Assembly: GCF_963966145.1 (NCBI RefSeq)
Contig: NC_091048.1
Location: forward strand, 5,642,001 to 5,706,000
Source: Tenebrio molitor
Lineage: Eukaryota; Arthropoda; Insecta; Coleoptera; Tenebrionidae
Reading direction: 5' to 3'
DNA length: 64,000 nucleotides
Shown: piece after piece, positions 46,905 through 58,217 of the stretch
How positions within the stretch are numbered: the stretch's first letter is position 1
How the letters are laid out: every line of letters begins with the position of its first letter
The notes under the pieces: generated by a model
What the model was told of the DNA's origin: nothing
The model's input: the letters and a program-made list of their open reading frames with translations, nothing else
Database searches by the model: none
Translations under genes and position numbers: made by a program

Positions 46905-47244
46905 CATGCCTCCGCAGTGAGTTCGAATTCTGATCGTGACAAAACTTCAGATAATAATGAGATTGACCTTCAAATTACGCGAATAAAACTAAGAATAAGT
47001 TATTACAAGATAATATCATAAAGTCCCTAAAAAATCGTGTAAGAGAATTAATTGAAAACTTGAGATTGGCTGAACAAGTAGACAACATGTTCAAAGACAT
47101 ACAATATTTATTAAAGAACATTTAACGAAGGAAGAAAATAAAAAACGACAAAAACCTATAATTGATAAACTTGATAATATTACTGAATTTACGCAACAAA
47201 TTGTTAATCCAAAAAATGTTTTAGCAATCAAGGAAGACCGGTAA
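46905..47244 (+). pseudogene. Decayed coding remnant with coiled-coil-like segment
   Basis: Two adjacent frames look protein-like. One near 46980-47120 encodes LLQDNIIKSLKNRVRELIEN, a heptad-like charged segment. A second from about 47122 encodes KKRQKPIIDKLDNITEFTQQ and ends KNVLAIKEDR with a stop at 47242-47244. Together they suggest a frameshifted gene piece, possibly from a DNA transposon, since the hairpin at 46.6 kb is close. The coiled-coil placement recalls THAP-type transposases but is too weak to assign. Confidence 0.35.
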
Positions 47245-47341
47245 GGGCCGTCCAGAGCGTCCCTGAAAGGGACTACTGCTCCACAGGCCAAAGGCGAAGA
47301 CAAAAATGATTCAAAATGAAAAATTTGTAGCCTTAATAATA

Positions 47342-47810
47342 CAGGGTGTTTCTGAAATAGGTGCATTAATTTTAACTGGTAATAGAACTCGTCAAAAGGA
47401 ACAACTTTTCTATCAACCATTTTGCCGAAAAACGATGTTTAATTCCAAAAAAAAATTGGAGAGATTTTTCACTAAAATAGCCCTGCGCCACTAAATACTG
47501 CAATGGCTAATTGAGATCAGCGCTAATATGAAAAAAACGTCCATTTTTATCAAGAAAACGTGTTTTAACGCAGAAATCGAAACTCAAAGAAATCTGCCCG
47601 CATAGCAAAAAATCCACTTCATAAGAATCTGGTTGTTTCAGGTTTTTAGGTAGCTTAGTTTTGGAGATATGAACGGTTTTAGGAAAATCTTTCAGACTTT
47701 TTTAAGCCATTAAGCAACGTTTTTCGCCAAAATGGCAGAGAGAAAAGTTGTTCCTTTTGATGAGTTCTATTACCAGTTAAAATTAATGCACCTATTTCAG
47801 AAACACCCTG
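47342..47810. mobile_element. 469-bp TA-flanked MITE with about 110-bp TIRs
   Basis: It starts CAGGGTGTTTCTGAAATAGG after TA and ends with the inverse before TA. The first 70 or so bases of the two arms differ at only about one position, and similarity continues to about 110, so the insertion looks fairly recent. CAGGGTG ends and TA duplication fit Tc1/mariner. No coding. Confidence 0.9.
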
Positions 47811-47812
47811 TA

Positions 47813-48655
47813 TATGCCATTCAGATTATGGTAAAAATTGTGCCTAATTTTCCAACCAACAATGTCCATTTCATTTTAAAGAATGTATTTGTATCCTATC
47901 TACCATAACCCAATTTTTCAGTGCGAGTGTCATTTTAAGTTGGTATGTAACATTATAGTAGTCAAATTAGTGCCTGCAGTATAAAAATATTATCGCAGTT
48001 TAGAATCACAAAAAATTAAGAAAATCAATATTAATACCAAAAAAAGAAAATTATTAAAATTAAAATAATGAAGCACTCTATTAATTCGTTTTTTTTTTAC
48101 AATAAATTGTTTTAATATGCAAAAACGGCGTTTTTTATTTGGTTTCACATTGCACTGTAACATTTTAGTGAATTTAATTGAATGGTAGGCAACCAAATAT
48201 ACAAGGTATTGTGTCGCCCTCACAAAATAGTATAAAGAACGGTAATTAAAATGACAATGACAATGTACCGATCGAAGACAATTGGTTGGAGGAGGAGCGC
48301 TGCGACGACTCCAAATATTGTCTGAGATGCTTATGAGATTTTTTGCGCCATTGAATATTTATTACAAAATATTTCTAACTAAAATGCGATGCGATGATAC
48401 GACGCCCTTCACTTGCAGCTTGCAGTCGATTAATACGAGCTGTTTACGAAAAAAAACTAGTCTAAAGGTAAAATTTTCGATTCGGTGATTTTTGAAATTT
48501 GCCGGTGTAAGAACTAATTTAGAGAAATGTTGGCATCTCAAAACAGCAATCTCTATAACTTGTTGCTATATTTTAAATACAAATGAGCAAGTTCAACGAC
48601 AAAATTTCGATTCGGAACGTTTTTAGTGTGATTTTTAAGATCTGGCGATATAAAA
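47813..48655. other. AT-rich stretch, nothing recognised
   Basis: No supported feature. Confidence 0.45.
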
Positions 48656-48657
48656 AC

Positions 48658-48930
48658 ATATTTTCCGACGACCACTATGAAAAATGCGTAAATTCGCACA
48701 AATAACTATTATTGAAAGTTGGCTATTGCATGCAAATAGCGAACCCGTGTGCAATGAAACTGGTTAGCCAATCAGATACCTTCTAGCCTGTGCGCAATGA
48801 AATCATTGCACACAGTTGTAGTAACCATGGCCACCAATGTATGTTTTGTCCGCAGCTCTGTCGAATAATATTTGAAGTTTGAAGGAATACCGAATATTAG
48901 CGTTTTTTTTTGTGGTCATCGGAAAAATAT
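48658..48930. mobile_element. 273-bp TIR element with internal hairpin
   Basis: ATATTTTCCGACGACCAC at the left is inverted at the right as GTGGTCATCGGAAAAATAT. Inside, GTGCGCAATGA / TCATTGCACAC near 48790-48822 forms a hairpin, and GTGTGCAATGAA occurs earlier as a direct copy. Confidence 0.65.
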
Positions 48931-48997
48931 CGTGTATACCACGTGTTGAAAATTCGATATACAATATACTATTAGAGAGGAACTAGCGCGATTTTAA

Positions 48998-50629
48998 TCT
49001 ATATATTTATAAAACAAAGTCGGGTTAGTTACGCTATTTATAACTCAAGAACGGCTGGACAGATTTTTATGATCTTTATATTGTTGGATTTGTCTTCGCC
49101 CCGATTAGCAGAATAACTATTAAAACATCGAATAACTAACGAAAAAAAAATTATGAAGAAAATTCATTTTGAAAGGTTATGTCATCTGTCACAATCTGTC
49201 ATTGTGCGCGCATCGACAATTTGAACTTAATTGAGATTTAACGTCAGCTGAGTTTTAACACCAAGTGTGATCAATGGTGATCATGATCAACAACACCTAC
49301 TTTTGGATTGTAGAGGGTGCGACAACATAATTTCCTTTTTTGAAATGCGCGCTATTCAGACTGTAAGGGTCGTAATGGGGCGGGAGTGGTCTCATTCGGA
49401 AGCCGTGGTTTTCAAAATTTGTTCCCTATCCCTGTCAGCTGCCACCATGCGTTGGAAGAGTGGAAAGCCTGCGTTTGCCGTCGAGGTCCTATTTTCAAAC
49501 TGATTTTCTGTGATCGCAACCCTTCCGAAATTGCTTCAATGTCGGGTCGTGTTCCGAACCAGAAATCAATTGTTACATGGGTCACTACGTTCAGACCATG
49601 ATTTCAGACAAACCGGGAGTGCGACAAGACGAAGAACTGGAGTCTCACCTCAATAAGGGGCAATTTGTAGTAGAGAGCCCGCTCGCCCGATTTGTCCCCT
49701 TGCAATTTTGTTTGTGTTTTTTTTTTTTAAATCTCGCGTTTATATCAACTATCAAAGGACCCTACAAGGCCAACATCCGTGCAGAAATTGCGAACATACC
49801 CGCTGCTATGTCATGGCTAAAGCTAACGCTAGAAATGGGCTTATTCACTTTTTCAGTGTATCGCACCTGTATATAACTAATTATGCATTTAAGTACGTCA
49901 ACTGTCTGTAATTATTTAAATGCTACCCCAAGTAATGCTACGTCACGGGGGAAGCTGTTTTAGGGTTGAACATTTATTGCTGTGCGGCATACATAACCTC
50001 GAAACTATCAAACAAGTGAACAGTGCGTCCAAACCAACAAACCAGTGGAACAAAATCTTCATCTACAAAATGTTTCCAACAAACACGCATATGCTTAGTA
50101 ATTCTCTTTCCAATTTTTAATTTAATTTTCCATATTTTCTTCCCGTTAGATGTTGACTGCATCCCAACCAAACTCATTAAAATATTCAATCCGTTTATGG
50201 TGATTGTTAATTCTGGATTATTTTTATACAGTGAATTTTTTATCAATGAACCATAGAGATTTACATGGTATAAAGTATAAACTTTATTTCGCGTCAATTG
50301 CTAATTTCAAAATTATTTTTCGGACATGAAATAAAGTTTACACCATGTATTCACTGTATAGTTAGTTACAACTCGGGACACTCATTATACTCTCACTTCT
50401 TGCAAATGAATTTACCGAAAAAACTTAATTTTTCAGTACTCTATCAATGAATTGTCGTAAATTCATCGGAGTTAATCACATTTGCACATCACGTGACGTG
50501 AATACCAATAATCTCCTTCATTTTGATTATTCATTTTATCTTAATAAAAAAATTTAATTCAATTCAGCTAATAAGTTAACACAACATTTATTGATTCTGA
50601 GGCGGTACGAAGTTCGCCGGGTCAGCTAG
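48998..50629 (+). mobile_element. Non-autonomous Helitron, 1.63 kb
   Basis: The 5' end is TCTATATATTTATAAAACAA, preceded by A. The 3' end is GAAGTTCGCCGGGTCAGCTAG followed by T. Helitrons begin with TC, end with CTRR preceded by a GC-rich hairpin, and insert between A and T; all of this is visible (CTAG end; GGCG...CGCC stem near 50602-50619). No Rep/helicase protein is encoded, so it is non-autonomous. The 5' region (TCAAGAACGGCTGGACAGAT) looks like typical insect Helitron leader sequence. Internal frames (49267-49503, 49577-49876, 49708-49911) are unrecognised and could be captured DNA. Confidence 0.8.
50262..50348. repeat. Hairpin inside the Helitron
   Basis: ACATGGTATAAAG...AAACTTTATTT and AAATAAAGTTTACACCATGT are inverted around about 40 bases. 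Confidence 0.65.
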
Positions 50630-51485
50630 TAGTATATATTTGGAACATTCTCATTGCCAAAGAGCAATTTCATGCAGAAAAGTGTAAATTTTTGTCTGTT
50701 CTCTTAAAGATCAAGTGTATACTAATGTGAAACAAAATAAAAATGTTTTGATGACAATAATGCCTCACATTCAATGGTTTTACTTCACGTACTTTGTCCA
50801 GTAAATTTAACGTAAGTACTTGCGGGCCTATTCTGTAACTTTTCTGTTAATTTTAACCATCCGCAAATAAATTAATTTTTAAGAACCTGTTATCTACAAA
50901 TAACCAAAATTCTATTCTGTAAGACAAATTATTAACGGGTAGGTTAAAATGCATTATTTTAACGGCTCGGTTATTTTGAAGAATGAAGTCAGGCACGGAA
51001 GCGTACAAATGCATATGGCAACGTTGTAAATCACTGTCAGCTGGAGGAACAACAGTCAAATAATTATTTGCAAAATTATACCTAACCTCAACTAATTGTT
51101 GCAGACTACATTGTTATGGGTAAGAAAAACGTTTATTATAAATAATACAATACCCCCCATTTAGCAAAATGTGTGGAAAGGACCAAGCAAAGAAGAAACG
51201 GGCGCCCCGAACAACCAAAAAATAATTTAAAATCGTCACAGCAACTCATAGATAATAGATATCATTTGAAGGTTTTCAACAAATAATAATAATCAAACAC
51301 CTGTAACGGGTTAAAGCGCCCCATTTTTGACAAAAAATTCCAAAGTCGTGATTTTTGTGTTGAGGTTTCCTTTGCGCTACGTGCTGAAAAACAGTTTTGA
51401 CTCTGCCTCAGAAACAATTGTTTAAAATACTCATCTCCGGTAATTCGAAGGATACTTGATATAATTACATCATCAACCTCTTTCA
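50630..51485. other. AT-rich stretch, nothing recognised
   Basis: No supported feature. Confidence 0.45.
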
Positions 51486-52800
51486 TTTCCGCATTTTTCT
51501 CTTAAAGTTCCTCATCTTCATCGCCCTGTGGTGAAGGGCTGAAGAATATCGCCACCCTTTGTGATTTAGGGGAAGTAGGAGTCTTCCAAAAGTCAGAATA
51601 AAATTCCACCGTCACCTACGGAAACAGCTTTACTAGCAGGGTAGTTTAGCCACCTTGTTCCTTTCAACTTTACCCTGGAGGGCCACACTCGGGCACTGTG
51701 AGCCTCAATTTGAGTGCCTTCGTTCCTTCGTGCCGCGAACTAGTCGGTGGGCGAAACTAGTTCAATTTCAATGCCCATTGTCCTCTCCGTGTGACTCAGC
51801 GAGCAAAGGTTTGCTAATTTCTCAATTTTCCATCCACAATTTCATTTAACTAAACCTCACTTCTTTGTTTATTTTGGTCTGTCAACTGTCTTCTCTCATT
51901 AAAATCCAACACCCCACTTTTCCTGCGACCGCAGCATACGGCAGTACACCATTGGCCCACTCAATTTCACGTGGAGTTAACAAAAACACCGAGTTAATAA
52001 AAGGGACAGATACGAGATTTTTAGTTCCCTGCCCGTTTTGCGTCTACACCAAGTTTGTTTACGTGGTGAACGTTGCCGTCAGATTACCGTTAAGTGCCGC
52101 AAAAGGGAAGAAGCAGCTACAATCCCGTAGTCGCAGTCGAGAAACCCACGACTAGACATCTCGCTAAACAATTTCCCGAGAAAGGCCAGAGTAAAAGCTC
52201 AGGTGAGACCTCCAACCTTCTTATCTTCGACCTTCCGTCTTTTTTTCTTCAGCTGGGTAATTTTCTATTGTCTTCCCCAGGCCTTTTTTTCTTATCTCGT
52301 CATTCTCGCTTATTATCTTCGTTCTACCGCCAAGTAACGTCTTCGTATCCCGGACTCTCCAGAGGCAAGTTCGTGTTCCTACAGGAGCTACCGCCGGATC
52401 CTTGAGGCGAGCTACTTTCAACGCTCCGCGCAGGCGCAATCATCACCGCCAAAGGCCACCCTCACCGGAGTCCCGGAGTCCAGCTTCCGGCAGCGGCCAG
52501 CACCGCAGCAACTACGGTCAGAGCTTTTTATTCTTAGCGGAAATTTGCCATCAGGAACGGACGATTTGTTCCGTTAATCTGCGCAATCCAAGCTACCTAG
52601 TTGACGCACAAGTTCGCTGAATTTTTCAAAACAAACTTGTAATAAACTTTGTGAAGGGCTAGCTACTTGACGCGTGATTGTTCGCTCGTATCGCTCAAAT
52701 ATTTTTGAAGTAAATTAACGCCCTGTACGACACGTGGCCACGCGCTCTAATATAGGACGAATTCCCGGGTCAGAAACCGAATCGAAATTTATTTTTACTT
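51486..52800. other. GC-rich block of uncertain nature (LTR-like or 5' exon-like)
   Basis: About 1.3 kb of high-GC unique sequence resembles, in texture, the solo LTR at 55.6 kb. It has an AATAAA at 52641, splice-acceptor-like pyrimidine tracts ending in CAG (52232-52252 and 52269-52280), and a short imperfect direct repeat (CTACCTAGTTGACGCACAAG / CTAGCTACTTGACGCGTGAT). I found no matching TG...CA termini or target duplication, so I do not call it an LTR. Frames on both strands (51655-52620) have no known domain. Confidence 0.3.
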
Positions 52801-53394
52801 TTAAATGGTAGCGGCTTGCTAGAATTATTCAATTTTATTTTTACCATTTCATTTATCAAAGCAAATACTCTTTTTATGTTCATTTTTCAATTTTTCATCA
52901 ATACACGTTTATTTCAATGCTCTTGTATCATTGAATTGCCGGAATTTTTCTTCTGAGGTTTTCGGATTTGGACCCAGAGTCAAATTTTTAAACTTTTTTT
53001 ACAACCAAATCCGTGGCGCCCTATTTTTTTTCGAAAAGGAACCCCCCAATGCACAAGTTGCTCTACGACTGATGCCGAGGCAGTGGACCATCCCCTCAGG
53101 TAGGTTACACACCAACAAAAAATTACTTTGTCTTATTTCATTCCCTGTTGATTAATAATATCCTTAAGCCCAAATGATACTGACCCAATAGCAATGCCTT
53201 TCGGTAGATACTAACTAGTTAATAAATAAATCATAAATAAAGAAAATAATACACATACTTTTTTTATTTTCAACAATTTTTATCTCAAGTTTTTTTTTAT
53301 GTAAGGGGTTAAAATTTTTATACTGTCATATTGACAGTTAAAAGACCTATCAAAATTATAATGAATAAATATAGGTTTCTATTTAAAAAAATTA
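52801..53394. other. AT-rich stretch
   Basis: Frame 52931-53155 has no recognised domain. Nothing else. Confidence 0.4.
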
Positions 53395-53708
53395 CGGGCC
53401 TTCAAATAAATTTATATTTAGAGCAACCTATGGAAATTCAATTGTTTGCAACATTTTTCCAGCGTAAAAAATTACACAAGAAACGTCTGACATTTTAACA
53501 AAATAAAATTAGGTTAGAAAATATTTTTAATTTTTGTAGTGCATTCCCCCTCCACGGAATATGACAATATGAAATTGGGAAAAAGCTTACTATGTAACCT
53601 GTGTAACTCCGGAGAATAATTGATTACCTAGAAAAATGACTTTACACTGTTAACAGAATTAGAATGTCGCCTACGCCTAATCTAAATATATATTTATTTG
53701 AAGGCCCG
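53395..53708. mobile_element. MITE family C, copy 1 (314 bp)
   Basis: The TIRs are CGGGCCTTCAAATAAATTTA and its inverse. A second copy at 60973-61285 is nearly identical over its full length. TA lies at or near both borders. No protein. Confidence 0.85.
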
Positions 53709-53898
53709 ATAGGAAAACCCTATGTAAAAAAAAAAGTTACGTCAATAAACGTGAAATTGAAATTAAAAATGGACCTGTTTTTGTTCTTTTTTCAAAACTC
53801 AACAATTTATGATTTATCGAATTACATTTTTTGTCGTCTTCTTTCCAGTTCATGCAGCAAAAGAATATTCATTAGTTATATCCCTAGTGCGCGCCAAA

Positions 53899-53960
53899 TA
53901 CCTGAATATTCAGAACAATCTGAATATTCAGGTATTGCTTATCTGCATGAAGATAAGCAG
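53899..53960. repeat. Two consecutive perfect hairpins
   Basis: TACCTGAATATTCAGA and TCTGAATATTCAGGTA (loop ACAA) are followed at once by GCTTATCT...AGATAAGC. A + strand open frame runs through both but carries no domain. Confidence 0.85.
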
Positions 53961-54059
53961 TTATTTAAAAACTGAATCATGAACATCACCAAGAAAAATT
54001 TTGGATTATTTATTAATTTTTCACTTTTTGAGTATTGCTCTAATGCAATATTCGACTAT

Positions 54060-54188
54060 AATTACACGAGAGGTTGTTTTTTGTCCGGATAAAATTGAAT
54101 TTTTTTACGATAATTTACCAAAAAGAAACCAAATTAGAGTTTAAAAAATGAAATTTTATCCTGGACGAAAAAAACCTCGAGCGTAATT
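54060..54188. repeat. 129-bp hairpin, CGAG in both arms
   Basis: The left arm AATTACACGAGAGGTTGTTT, then TTGTCCGGATAAAATT, pairs with the right arm AATTTTATCCTGGACGAAAA, then AACCTCGAGCGTAATT. Pairing fails just where each arm reads CGAG. Confidence 0.7.
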
Positions 54189-54765
54189 CGATGAGATAAT
54201 TTAATGAATAATAATAGGTAGGTAATTATGAAAAATTGAATTGGCCATTTTACACTTCAGTTTATTACAAGCTGTGTCAATGTTTAAGATTCTTGGTTCG
54301 TTATCATAACAACGAACAATAATCAGGTTCGAAAAAGTTTGCCATGGAAGTTTAAGCACATTTTATCCAGATGCAAAGTTAGGGCTAACTTTATCCAACG
54401 TCAAAGTGACAAATGCATCGCGGCTTATGGGATTTTTTATACATGAATTAAATTATCGCGGAATTTGCACTAGAGCAGAATACTCGCTGATATTCGTCCG
54501 TTGCTAGGTTATTTCTTTAATATGCATTAATATAATTGGTTTAAATTTTCTGAGGGGAATAGTCATTCTCAACGCCATTATACATAGTAGTTTGGGACCG
54601 TTTTGACACGTCAAATTTTGACGTAAGTTAATTTTTAACAGCATGGGTATAACCACCCGCTAAAAATTAGCAACTTGAGTTAAATTAGTTTACATGTCAG
54701 CTAACTTCCCTCTTTAGGTAGAATCTTTTGAATTTCCTGCACGGTAAGCGCGAGACATTCACCCA
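54189..54765. other. AT-rich stretch
   Basis: Nothing recognised. Confidence 0.4.
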
Positions 54766-54767
54766 GA

Positions 54768-55120
54768 ATTTTGAATGGAAAATTTTTGAACGCAGAACTT
54801 CCCAATTTGCTTGAAGACATTCCACTTCTTTTTTGTGCTATCGGCTAGTTTCAACACGATGGCGCACTACCACATTTCAGTCGACAAGTTCGAGAAATTT
54901 TGGATCAACATCGATTGATAAGTTGTGGTGGTCCACGACACTGGTCTGTGCGGTCCTATTGCCTTATTGCTACAGGAAAACAATTCAGGAGTTGCGTTCA
55001 GAAAGCTTTTGCCGCAATTACTCCTGAAATGGTTACGAATTCTAAACTGAATCTTTTGCGACTGGCACGGTTATGCTTGCAAATGAATGGTGGCCACTTT
55101 GAGCACTTCCTCCTGATTGT
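54768..55120 (+). pseudogene. Broken DDE transposase fragment (IS630-Tc1-mariner type)
   Basis: One frame (phase of 54849) reads ELPNLLEDIP, then an in-frame TAG at 54846, then FQHDGALPHFSRQVREILDQ, HRLISCGGPRHW and ITPEMV, ending RLCLQMNGGHFEHFLL. The Q-x-DGA-x-x-HF block is the second catalytic Asp motif of the DDE domain in insect transposases of this type, and the final NGGHFEH block is their usual C-terminus. Between RHW and the ITPEM block, the stretch that normally carries the PRSPDLTPLDFFLWG region and the third acidic residue is missing or scrambled. With an internal stop as well, it is inactive. No terminal repeats were matched. Confidence 0.75.
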
Positions 55121-55187
55121 ATTTATTTTTCGTTTCATAATCTCTTTTGGCTTGTGTTATACCTTTTCTTCCTGTTTTGTTCGATAA

Positions 55188-55644
55188 GCTCACGTGCATT
55201 AGAATAAACAAGGTTGTTTTCAGAACCGCCATTTGTTGTTTTATTTAAAAAAATAAAAATACATATACATGTATGTGATCGATGGCGAATGTGACATCTT
55301 GAATGACATCTGCTTTAACCTAACATGTTGATGCTGACACTTTAGTGGACATGCCATTCTGACATTATTTAATTGTGACAATTTTTAAACTTAGCAACCG
55401 ATTTTATTCACACTAACACCTCAGAGTTCCCTTTCTGGAATTGGTGGATTTTAGATGTCTCACAACTCTCTTATGCAAGCCATTAATTGTTCTTCGTTTG
55501 CATTTTTAGAATCGAGATTGTCGTCGGCATTTGTCTGTTTTCTCTGGGGCGCGAGTTCTGGGACACCTGTATACTGCAAATGCGACAAAACTAATAAACC
55601 TTTTTTTAATACATTAAAATTGATAAGGGGAAATTAATGAGTAC
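55188..55644. other. Non-coding stretch with an orphan mariner-type end
   Basis: GCGAGTTCTGGGACACCTGTATA at 55551-55573 resembles the terminus of the 61535-61800 element but has no partner. The frame 55455-55637 is its by-product. Confidence 0.45.
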
Positions 55645-55648
55645 ATAC

Positions 55649-56753
55649 TGTTACGATTTAAATCGCCGCGCGTTTGTAAATCTTCGCGATTGTCTAGAAT
55701 GTTGTAGAATCCATCGCGACGGAAACGCACTCGGACTTCCGCCGAAAAATCTGCGCATAGAGGGGGTGGAAGCTATAAATCGGGGGAACCAGAGACGGAA
55801 CGGGAGATTATCGTGACCTTTTGCCGGTGGTGTTGTGAGTGCCTGGGGAGAGTCAAGGGGACAGTGATCGAGTGAATTTGCAGGGCCGACGAGACGACGT
55901 AAAGTACCACCGCCCAAATCGCCAAGCGGATCACGGACTTCACTACGGAAGGTTCCAAACCGAACGCTTTTGCGGATCAGGATCTCGTCGGGTCCTGTCA
56001 GTCCAGGTCGTCCCTGGACTCACCGGAAGGTGCCGGACCTACCCACCAGCAAGTCCGGAGCAGTGGTGACATACCATTTTCTACAGGCCGTGGCTTCCCA
56101 AAGTTTTCGGTTGTATTTTGTCACTCCGTCGAACTAATTGAGCGTTTGTATTTAACTATTGTCAAATTTCCATTGAAGCAACTCATTATTTCGACGGGTG
56201 AATGGTTTCCATCGAATTCATTTAATTTATTTATCGCGTTTAGGATTTTATAATTTGTTCGACTGTTAAAGTTGCAGTTTTGTTATAAGGCGCGTGAATT
56301 CAATAATTGTATTAATTTAAAAGAAAAAAAAAATCCTTATCAAGTCCGTCGGGTTTTTATATTCACGAACGCTTATCAATCCGTGAGCGACCTCGCCAGG
56401 AATTGTGTATCGCGCTCACCGATCATTTTTTTTGCGCGTGGTTCTTCACCGGACCTTACAGAAGGAAAAAATCTTAACTTCAATTTTTTTTTTGGAGCGA
56501 AGAAAGACTTGGAGGACCTCTCCGCTTATGCGGGCGGCGTAGCCGAATAGCGACGTTACGTAGGATCAGTCGCCCTTCCTCCTTCGCTAAAGAAAGGAGT
56601 TTTTTTTACTGTTTCGCCGGTACTCGTTCGTTGAACGTCTGGGACCCGGAGGACCCTCCGAAGCCCACGACTTGTTCGTTATACCCCTGAACATTCCGGA
56701 TGTGTAACCGGTAACAGGGTTGCCAGTTCGGGAGAGTAATTTATAACGTAACA
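55649..56753. mobile_element. Solo LTR, 1105 bp
   Basis: It begins TGTTACGATTTAAATCGCCG and ends ATTTATAACGTAACA, so TG...CA with short inverted TGTTACG/CGTAACA termini. ATAC flanks it on both sides (55645-55648 and 56754-56757), a 4-bp target duplication. GC-rich U3-like sequence precedes a TATA-like GCTATAAATC near 55771. No gag/pol or second LTR is present, so it is a solo LTR left by recombination. Ty3/Gypsy is plausible from the duplication size but not shown. Frames inside (55839-56069, 56272-56550) are not genes. Confidence 0.85.
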
Positions 56754-56810
56754 ATACATATAATAAAGAGATATTAAAAAAAAGTTTTCGTCTTCGTTTC
56801 TTGGGATATA

Positions 56811-57284
56811 CAGGTGTCTCAAAATTCGCGAATTCCGAGTTCAGAGCGTTGTAGGGGATCACTTCAATGGTCCAAATATGGAAAAAAAAATCGGGACTCC
56901 CCCCACAAAGATACATTGGTCTGAAGGTGCACTCTTTGAACTGCGTTTTTTTCAAATACAGACTGAAAGGTTCAGTGTTTATTGTTATTTATGGTGTAGA
57001 TGATTGTGGAAAATAATAACGTAAAACAATTTTTTGAAAAATAGCTTTACTTTGGCGTAGAAAATCTTAAATGTTTGTAATTTTTCTTAAAAATGGAATG
57101 GCAACGTAGCTAGAATAGTATTTTGTCACTGTGGATATGAAGGCTGCTATGTATTAAACAAAATTAAAGTGCTTATATCTTCTTCAGGAAGAGTGAATTT
57201 TTTTTTCTAAGTATTTTTCGCGCTCCACTGGGTCCTTCCTTACCACGCTCTGAATTCGGAATTCGCGAATTTTGAGACATCCTG
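56811..57284. mobile_element. 474-bp TA-flanked MITE
   Basis: TA, then CAGGTGTCTCAAAATTCGCG at the left; the inverse, ending CGCGAATTTTGAGACATCCTG then TA, at the right. The arms match for about 40 bases (through TTCAGAGCG). No transposase; Tc1/mariner type by ends. Confidence 0.85.
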
Positions 57285-58217
57285 TATAACCGGGAAAGTG
57301 GTATACATATAACTAAATATACCGGGTGACTTAGAGTTGGCTATGGATCATTCTTTGTTTTCCGTTGCACCTTAGACACTGACAAGTTTGACATTTCAAT
57401 AAATGCTTTTTCCACGGCCTCCTAGATTCGTAAGAGACTCGTCTCTTATCCGGCCTGCCGCATTCGTAGTTCTAAGCATTATTTTTGTTTTATAGGGTGC
57501 GCCACAATACGGGGCTTATGTGTTGTACTGGTTGCCTGCCTTGCAGGAAATTATTGTTTTATAGAGGTGTTTTCAACATTTTTCAACAGTTTTAACGCAC
57601 ACATACATCTGAGACTTTTTCAAAATCTCAAATCAAAAACATTTTTTATGAACGGTAAATTTAATTTCAACAAATTTCTTTTTTATTATTTTTTGTTATT
57701 TGTCTGTGAGTGCAAGTTACAAAAATTTACAATGACAGGAAGTTCTAATTTTTAAATAAATGTCTCACACTTACATTTTACCATGAACAGGACAATGAAT
57801 TAGTGGATTTCCCGAAAGATATGAGGCCAAGATATTCTTCAAAACAAAATTTATATTTTCCTTTGGAATGCTTGGTAGAATTTCTACTATTATTGAAATT
57901 ATTGTAAATTGTATAGTTTGCGAACGAGAAATTGGAATTTAAGTTTCTTCACTTGCAATGGGTTTAGGGTAGATTGTAAAGATTATAATATTGCTAGTTA
58001 CTAAAAAGGGATACCGAATATCGGGCAAAATGCAGATTGTTTGTCCCTCCTGGAATGAACTGCTCATAGTCGTAAATCTTCATTATTATCTATAATGTTT
58101 AACCTACCCAAAACCCATTGCAAGATGCAAGTGAAGAAGCTAAAATTACAATTTCTCATTCCCAAACTATACTAAACCCACAAATTGATCATTGGGGTAA
58201 CTTAGCCTTCCTCTATC

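Noticed and set aside
46915..46935. GAGTTCGAATTCTGATCG, resembling a tRNA T-arm / B box
   Set aside because: No A box, acceptor stem or anticodon arm at the proper distance on either strand.
49577..49911. Possible Helitron Rep or zinc-finger coding remnant (CRNCEHTRC)
   Set aside because: The Cys pattern is short and isolated; no Rep HUH or helicase motif lies nearby.
51486..52800. Second LTR matching the one at 55.6 kb
   Set aside because: No shared sequence with the 55649-56753 LTR and no TG...CA ends with a target duplication.
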